Assembly (NCBI GenBank): GCA_902519235.1 | Contig: CABYJE010000002.1 | Coordinates: 1 to 64,000 of the forward strand | From: an uncultured Prochlorococcus sp. | Lineage (GTDB): Bacteria > Cyanobacteriota > Cyanobacteriia > PCC-6307 > Cyanobiaceae | Direction: 5' to 3' | DNA length: 64,000 nucleotides | In this document: one piece after another, positions 58,641 through 64,000 of the stretch | Layout: each line of letters begins with the position of its first letter | Numbering within the stretch: position 1 is the first letter of the stretch | Made by a program: the position numbers and the translations under genes | The notes under the pieces: generated by a model | What the model was told of the DNA's origin: nothing | The model's input: the letters and a program-made list of their open reading frames with translations, nothing else | The model's database searches: none

Positions 58641-60071
58641 TTACGAATTGATACTTGAACAAAAAATGGATTTATTAACCTTTAATTTTTCACTTATCAT
58701 TTTCTTGAAATAATCTCCACGCTCTTCATAATTTTTAAATTGATCAAAACTAGAGCATGAAGGTGAGAATAATAATGTTCCAACCCTATTGTTTTGTAAA
58801 TAATAAAAAACAAAATTTAAAAGCTCTTTTAGTTCTGAAAATTCAAAAATATTTTTTTTAAATCCTTCATTAATAAGCGCCATTTTTAGGACTTTTGAGC
58901 TTTCTCCAAAAAGGAAAACACATTTAACTTTTTTCTTTAAAACTTTTATCCACTCACTATATTGATTGCTTTTTAATCTACCCCCAGCAATGATTATTAT
59001 TTGACCATCAATTGAACTTATTCCTGCAATAGATGAGTCAAAATTTGTAGCTTTACTATCATTAATTATTTCCAGATCATTATTTTTGTAAATTGTTTCC
59101 ATCCTATGGGGTAATTGTTTGTAATTAGATAAAGAATCTTTAATCTTCTTTCCAGATAATCCAACTTTTCTTGCTGCTGCAATTACCAATAAAAGATTTT
59201 GAAGATTATGCATTCCTTTTAAAGAAAAATTTTCAAGTTTGAATAATTTCTTTCCTCTCTCAATAATGTATGCTTGATCATCTATCCAATAATCGCATTT
59301 AATAAAATTTGATTTATCGAAACTAGTTGTTATCCAGACCCCTCTTGATAGCGAACTGTAGTGATTTCTTAAGTTTATATCGTCATAATTATAAATTCTA
59401 AAATCAGATTTTTCTAGCAAGCTTTTTTTTATGTTGAAATAGTTTTCAAGTGTTTTATGTCTTTCAAGATGATCTTCTGTGAAGGTTGTCCATATTCCAA
59501 TATTAGGGTTTATTTCTGGAGATATTTCTATTTGATAACTGCTTAATTCAGCTACAACCCAATCAATTTTTTCATGTTTTTTAGAGTGAGCATATTTACA
59601 TAAAGGTGTACCAATATTTCCAGCAAAAGGAGCATATAATCCAGTATTGCAGAGTATATGGCTTAATAGATGAGTAACAGTAGTCTTGCCATTAGTGCCA
59701 GTTATACCTATCCAATTTGTGTCTTTTAAAATTTCCCATGCAACATTAATTTCTCCAATTACTTTAATTCCCTTTTTTTTTAATTCAATAATAGTTATGT
59801 GGTCATAAGGTATTGATGGACTTACAACAACAGATTCGATGTCTTTCACAAAAGGTTGAATTTCTTCAAAAACAAATTCTTTATTCAGAGAAACTAGTAT
59901 ATTAAGCTCTTCTAATTCTGTTTTTCTTTCTAAGAATTCTATCCCGTCTTTACTTTCCCAAACAATTACTCTCTTATTGATGCTTCTCAAATACTTGGCA
60001 GCCCAAAATCCAGATTTACCTAATCCAATTACAAGATTAATATTTCTTTTACTTGAATGATTATCTATCAT
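58641..60071 (-). CDS. murD: UDP-N-acetylmuramoylalanine--D-glutamate ligase
   Basis: 476 residues from ATG 60071; an upstream ATG at 60119 is in frame but lacks family homology. ATP loop [15 protein letters not shown], plus [11 protein letters not shown] and [20 protein letters not shown]. Adds D-glutamate to the peptidoglycan precursor in the cytoplasm. Isolated from the usual mur cluster, as is common in cyanobacteria. Confidence 0.96.
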   Translation of the reverse strand: MIDNHSSKRNINLVIGLGKSGFWAAKYLRSINKRVIVWESKDGIEFLERKTELEELNILVSLNKEFVFEEIQPFVKDIESVVVSPSIPYDHITIIELKKKGIKVIGEINVAWEILKDTNWIGITGTNGKTTVTHLLSHILCNTGLYAPFAGNIGTPLCKYAHSKKHEKIDWVVAELSSYQIEISPEINPNIGIWTTFTEDHLERHKTLENYFNIKKSLLEKSDFRIYNYDDINLRNHYSSLSRGVWITTSFDKSNFIKCDYWIDDQAYIIERGKKLFKLENFSLKGMHNLQNLLLVIAAARKVGLSGKKIKDSLSNYKQLPHRMETIYKNNDLEIINDSKATNFDSSIAGISSIDGQIIIIAGGRLKSNQYSEWIKVLKKKVKCVFLFGESSKVLKMALINEGFKKNIFEFSELKELLNFVFYYLQNNRVGTLLFSPSCSSFDQFKNYEERGDYFKKMISEKLKVNKSIFCSSINS

Positions 60072-60171
60072 TAAATTTATAATTGCATTTATATTAATTG
60101 TGTTTAAAGGGTAATTCAATCATGAGATCTTTCTTCAGTCTTTATAGTATTCGCCAAAGAAAAGTTAATTA

Positions 60172-60438
60172 ATGGAAGATAATACTGCAAAATATTGGTT
60201 CTCTTGGTTTTATGATAAGTGGGAGAAAAATGCTCCAGGTGAGTTAATTGAACAGGGTTTAACTCCGTCTCAGATTGCTGAGCGCTTCGTTAATGAAAAC
60301 CATGATAGTTTTATTCAATTATCAAAAAAAATTGATGAAAAAAATTATGATGCCTTAACAGAATTTATGAAACTCTCAGAGAGTGAATTACATATATTGA
60401 AGTATTTTCTAAAGTTAGTAAAAATGAAAAATTTATAA
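60172..60438 (+). CDS. WF-WL helical paralog protein, copy 2
   Basis: 88 residues: YWFSWFYDKWEKNAPGELIE, then AERFVNENHDSF and KLSESELHILKYFLK. Same pattern as the 108-residue protein at 49409. Last six bases overlap the end of the convergent dehydrogenase gene. Function unknown. Confidence 0.8.
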   Translation: MEDNTAKYWFSWFYDKWEKNAPGELIEQGLTPSQIAERFVNENHDSFIQLSKKIDEKNYDALTEFMKLSESELHILKYFLKLVKMKNL

Positions 60439-61362
60439 GAAGTTACCAAGTATTTCAAGGCTTTTTTCCCATAAATTTTTTCTTTCCTTTTTATTCATGG
60501 CGAAAGGAGAGGTAGGGGATAGTTTTGGATGGCCTCTGAAATTAAATCTAGGACCATAATGATCACCTCCTCTTGCGTCTGGTGAAGTAGCTGCAAAAAG
60601 CTGAGGTAAAGCACCCATCTCAGCAGTTTGAAAAATAGGACTAAATAATTCCAATGAGAATGTTTCTAATGGACCAGGGTTAGGTTTTTGAGCAGTAAAG
60701 AGATTTGTTTTTGCAATTCCTGGGTGAGCAGCTAAAGAAAGTATATTTTTGTGCTTTAAGTTCTCATTTAGTTCCAAAGCAAACATTACATTTGCCAATT
60801 TGCTATTGGAGTAAGATTCCCATTTGTTGTAATAATTCTCGGCTTTCAGATTTTCCCAACCAACTTTGCCAAAAAATTGTGCTCCTGAAGTCACCGTCAC
60901 TATTCTAGATTCTTCTTTTTTTTCAATAATTGGAAGTAGCTTTAGAGTCAAAAGCATGTGAGCTAGATGATTAACTGCAAATTGTATTTCATACCCTTGG
61001 GAACTAAGAGTTTTAGGCGGATGCATAATGCCTGCATTATTGATTAGTAAATCTAAATTTGCAAAATTATCAAAAATTTTGGACTGAACCTCAACGATAT
61101 TTTTTAAATCTGACAAATCTAATTCTAAAGGTGTAAATAATCCTTCAGGATTAAGACCTTTAAGTTTTTTGATAGTTTGATTAGCTTTTTCAAGCGATCT
61201 ACAAGCTATAACAACATGAGCATTTTTTTCTGCTAAGGCCTTTGCAGTGTAGTATCCAAGACCACTATTCGCACCAGTAATTAGCGCTGTTTTGCCTGTA
61301 AGGTTTGGAATATTGGATGTTTCCCAGTTAGAGATTTTAGGTCTTGAAATTGTGGCAGTCAT
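60433..61362 (-). CDS. Short-chain dehydrogenase/reductase
   Basis: 309 residues from ATG 61362 (AGGATTAC before it); 61398 is an alternative. TGxxxGLG as TGANSGLG, INNAG, and catalytic YSNSK are present. The overall form is near protochlorophyllide reductase-like SDRs (retinol dehydrogenase group). Uses NAD(P)H; substrate unknown. Confidence 0.92.
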   Translation of the reverse strand: MTATISRPKISNWETSNIPNLTGKTALITGANSGLGYYTAKALAEKNAHVVIACRSLEKANQTIKKLKGLNPEGLFTPLELDLSDLKNIVEVQSKIFDNFANLDLLINNAGIMHPPKTLSSQGYEIQFAVNHLAHMLLTLKLLPIIEKKEESRIVTVTSGAQFFGKVGWENLKAENYYNKWESYSNSKLANVMFALELNENLKHKNILSLAAHPGIAKTNLFTAQKPNPGPLETFSLELFSPIFQTAEMGALPQLFAATSPDARGGDHYGPRFNFRGHPKLSPTSPFAMNKKERKNLWEKSLEILGNFL

Positions 61363-61470
61363 TTTGTAATCCTGCAAATTGCTTTGGAATTTAACCAAAA
61401 TTTATTTACCTTTCCACTGTAAATACTGGAAGTCAGTATCGTGAGCTCTTATTGAAGGCACTATTTAATA

Positions 61471-62220
61471 TCATTTTTCAATTGCATATTGCCATTCGTT
61501 ATTTTGAGATAAACTTTTCTCTCTAAGTAACTGTAATTTCCTACTATTTATTTTTATAACTATCCCATTAGTTGGATATTTCGCAAATATTTTTTTCTCT
61601 AACCAATTTTTTTTATATATTTGGATTTCGCTTGTATGATTTGTGAAGTAACTGTCAGGGGTGCTGAAGCCACATTTTTTAAGATAGTTAAGGGTTTCGT
61701 ATTGATTAAGTCTTCCATTAAGTATTTGGAAACAGCAAAAGCGGAGACTTTCTCCAATCCCTTTCTTATCATTGAGGTATTTTCTTGTAATTCTTTGGGA
61801 AATACCGGCAATTTGATTTGTAGCGTATAGTTCACCTCTAATTTGAAAATCTCGTTTGATAGGAATACAATCGGGGACATTTTTAATTTGTTTAATTTTG
61901 CTTGAGACATCAAATCCTTTTTTTGTAATTGCCTTATTAAACTTGCCATCTATATATCTAATTGCAATAGCACAGCCATCGATTTTTGGTTGAATGCTTA
62001 ATCTGGTTTTTGTTAATAAACTTTCCAAAAATTTTTTATAGTTTTCTTTGGCTAATTTTGGCAAAAGTTTATTATTTTTCTGATTAAAGTAGTCAGTTTC
62101 TGGATTAACAGGAATAAAGAGCTTTTAGAGTTGCTTAAATGCATCATCCGAAATTATGCCTTTACCTATTCTGTATTGTTCATCTAGATACTTAACATCT
62201 CTCACTAATAAATTATTCAT
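61471..62220 (-). pseudogene. DNA-ligase-like adenylation protein with in-frame stop
   Basis: Frame from ATG 62220 to TAA 61471 encodes 249 residues but has TAA at codon 32 (62125-62127). Upstream part: DVKYLDEQYRIGKGIISDDA. Downstream: QPKIDGCAIAIRY (KxDG lysine), FQIRGELYAT, NGIVIKIN, as in NAD-dependent ligase LigA. OB, zinc-finger, HhH and BRCT parts are missing. A TTG at 62064 would allow the adenylation part to be made alone. Confidence 0.75.
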
Positions 62221-62497
62221 AATAATTTTGATAAATATTTAAAAATCTTTTAGAAAAAATCATTTAAATAAAGATTTGAAAATTAAAAGTTAGATCTAAA
62301 AAGTAATTGACAACTAAATATCCTCCTACGCAGAGAGCGATTTAAGAGTATAAAAAGTACTGATAAAGCGTTTAAATTAAATACTTCAATCAAACATATT
62401 TACTTAAAAGTGAAATAGAAAATTTTAAGAATTAATTTGAAGGCAAATATTGGAATTTCTATCAATATAAAAAAAAATTTTTTAAAGTTATGAGAAA

Positions 62498-63652
62498 ATG
62501 TCATTTTTATTAAAAGCTCAAAATACCTGGGAAAATTTTGCGAAATACAAAATCAATGATTATGCAAAATTAAGAAATTTTGATTTTGGGCCAAATAACG
62601 AAAGTTCAGTTTCAAAGTTATCGCCCTTCATTACACATAGAATATTATCGGAATATGATCTGATCCATGATATTAAAAGTAAGTACAAAATCAAAAATTC
62701 AACTAAATTTGTTGAAGAAATATTTTGGAGAGTTTACTGGAAAGGGTGGATGGAAAATAGACCAAAAGTTTGGAGAAATTTTATTTCAGAAAACAATCTC
62801 GATTTTGATTATGAGTTATATGAACGTGCAATTAATGGCAATACAGAATTAGATTTTTTTAATTCTTGGGTACATGAATTAAAGCAGTACAACTATTTGC
62901 ATAACCATACAAGAATGTGGTTTGCGAGCACTTGGATATTTAATTTAGGCCTCCCATGGCAATTGGGAGCAAAGTTTTTCTTTAAATATCTTTTTGATGG
63001 AGATGCTTCATCTAATCTCCTTAGCTGGAGATGGGTAGGAGGATTGCAAACTAAGGGAAAACAATATCTTTTTTCATCATCAAACCTCAGAAAGTTTTCA
63101 AATAATAGATTTAATGTAGAAAAAATAAGTAATCAACAAATTTTTCTTGAAGAATCTAATCAAATACCATTTGAAGATGAGATTTATAAAAATGATATGG
63201 ATCCTAAATCAGATAATCTGATTATGTTTGAAAATGATCTACACCTTGCAACCCTTAAAAATTTACTTCCAAGCTATAAAAAAGTATTTGTTATGCTCTT
63301 AAAGAATGAACAAAGACAAATTAAATTGTCTCAATCTGTTTTGAAATTTAAACAAGATTTGGTCTCTGAATTTGTAGAGCAATTTGATAATGTTGAACAG
63401 ATTGATCCTTGTTCATTGGAAAATATTTTTAAAAATACTTACGAAATAGACATTATTTATCCTGGAGTGGGAGAAAATTATGATTTCATAACTGAGTTTA
63501 AAAATTTACACCATAAAAAAATTTTTAATCTTGTGAGGGATGAAGATTTATTTGCTTGGAAATTTGCTAAAAGAGGGTTTTTTAAATTTAAAGAAAATAT
63601 TCCAAAAATAAATCAGAGAATATTAGAAAATAGTTCAAAAAATAATATTTAA
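62498..63652 (+). CDS. Photolyase/cryptochrome FAD-domain protein
   Basis: 384 residues. The FAD-binding helical domain starts at once and has HNHTRMWFASTWIFNL (about residues 135-150) and LFDGDASSNLLSWRWVGG (165-182). The antenna (alpha/beta) domain that normally precedes it is absent; an alpha/beta-like part follows at about 235-345. Could be a permuted photolyase or a specialised flavoprotein. Confidence 0.85.
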   Translation: MSFLLKAQNTWENFAKYKINDYAKLRNFDFGPNNESSVSKLSPFITHRILSEYDLIHDIKSKYKIKNSTKFVEEIFWRVYWKGWMENRPKVWRNFISENNLDFDYELYERAINGNTELDFFNSWVHELKQYNYLHNHTRMWFASTWIFNLGLPWQLGAKFFFKYLFDGDASSNLLSWRWVGGLQTKGKQYLFSSSNLRKFSNNRFNVEKISNQQIFLEESNQIPFEDEIYKNDMDPKSDNLIMFENDLHLATLKNLLPSYKKVFVMLLKNEQRQIKLSQSVLKFKQDLVSEFVEQFDNVEQIDPCSLENIFKNTYEIDIIYPGVGENYDFITEFKNLHHKKIFNLVRDEDLFAWKFAKRGFFKFKENIPKINQRILENSSKNNI

Positions 63653-63683
63653 CCTAGTTGAATTCCTAATCAGAAAAAACCCT

Positions 63684-63711
63684 TTGACAAGTAAGTATAA
63701 ATACTTATTTA
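63684..63711 (+). promoter_or_regulatory. Promoter with palindromic spacer
   Basis: TTGACA (63684-63689), then the palindrome AAGTATAAATACTT at 63693-63706 filling the spacer, then TATTTA as a weak -10. The palindrome ends exactly 17 bases after TTGACA, as in the promoter at 35973. Drives the DoxX gene at 63786. Confidence 0.6.
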
Positions 63712-63785
63712 AGTATGACTTTTGCTCTTTAATCCACGATGGATAGTGTGACTAGTTATTTTTACTTAAGGATAAATTTTTAATA

Positions 63786-64000
63786 GTGCTTTCAACAATT
63801 CTTACCAAGTCGTTTAGCAAAGATACTGCTTTATTAATTCTTAGAGTTATAACTGGAACTGTTCTTATACATCATGGTTATGAGAAATTAGCAAACATAG
63901 AAAATTTCGCTGATGCCTTTGTAAGACCATTACATCTCCCATTCCCAATATTTTTATCATACATAGCAGCATTCTCAGAAATAGGCGGTAGTTGGTTATT
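63786..64000 (+). CDS. DoxX family membrane protein, N-terminal part
   Basis: Runs off the right edge; 71 residues visible from a GTG start. LILRVITGTVLIHHGYEKLA and LPFPIFLSYIAAFSEIGG are typical DoxX first and second helices. No closer ATG in frame. Confidence 0.88.
   Translation, partial: MLSTILTKSFSKDTALLILRVITGTVLIHHGYEKLANIENFADAFVRPLHLPFPIFLSYIAAFSEIGGSWL

Overview
The window looks like the chromosome of a high-light Prochlorococcus or a very close marine picocyanobacterium. Reasons: very AT-rich DNA, cyanobacterial ATP synthase operons including a b' subunit, PSRP-3/Ycf65, DUF1818, DUF2811 and DUF3326 proteins, several high-light-inducible (Hli) proteins, and almost no spacing between genes. 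I assign it from gene content and style only; the strain is not determined.

The first 23 kb is core genome. It holds most of the ATP synthase operon (atpI end, a, c, b', b, delta, alpha, gamma), then a 2Fe-2S ferredoxin, a DUF3326 protein, a converging NAD cluster (nadE, nadD) with a GTPase and a CNNM/CorC-type protein, pepP, PSRP-3, the separate beta-epsilon operon on the minus strand, divergent groES-groEL, secG, gpmI, pyrR, an unusual DnaK-like protein, rpoZ, and DUF1818, DUF2811 and EVE-domain genes.

From about 23.9 kb to 53.8 kb the character changes. Ordinary genes (a glutamine amidotransferase, a LOG-family protein, an NTF2-like protein, DoxX, DUF1543, LptF/G-type permease, a DUF938 methyltransferase, two fatty acid desaturases, DUF805, a cupin, an EamA transporter) are scattered among several dozen very small genes, many of 30-60 codons, usually with one membrane helix or a few cysteines. 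Many are below usual gene-calling limits. Several are paralogous pairs within the window, several form ATGA-overlapping mini-operons, and at least four are interrupted by single stops or frameshifts, so this looks like a fast-turnover reservoir of small stress or membrane genes. I see no integrase, transposase or tRNA. The same region holds four Hli genes, several non-coding stretches with strong RNA structure, and a repeated terminator-like leader element.

The most interesting module is at 35.97-36.21 kb: a near-consensus promoter, a perfect NtcA-type palindrome at the expected transcript start, a leader able to form an H-type pseudoknot, and a 33-codon gene ending in a DUF4278-like YRG motif. 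This fits a glutamine-sensing riboswitch that controls a PirA-like nitrogen regulator. The spacer of that promoter is a 14-bp palindrome that recurs, with the same geometry, before the DoxX gene at the right edge of the window.

From 54 kb onward the gene layout is normal again: a HI0933-type flavoprotein, a GAF protein, DUF2214 and DUF1643 genes, pirin, murD, a short-chain dehydrogenase, a stand-alone DNA-ligase-like adenylation protein interrupted by a stop codon, a photolyase-type FAD domain protein with unusual domain order, and the start of a DoxX gene.
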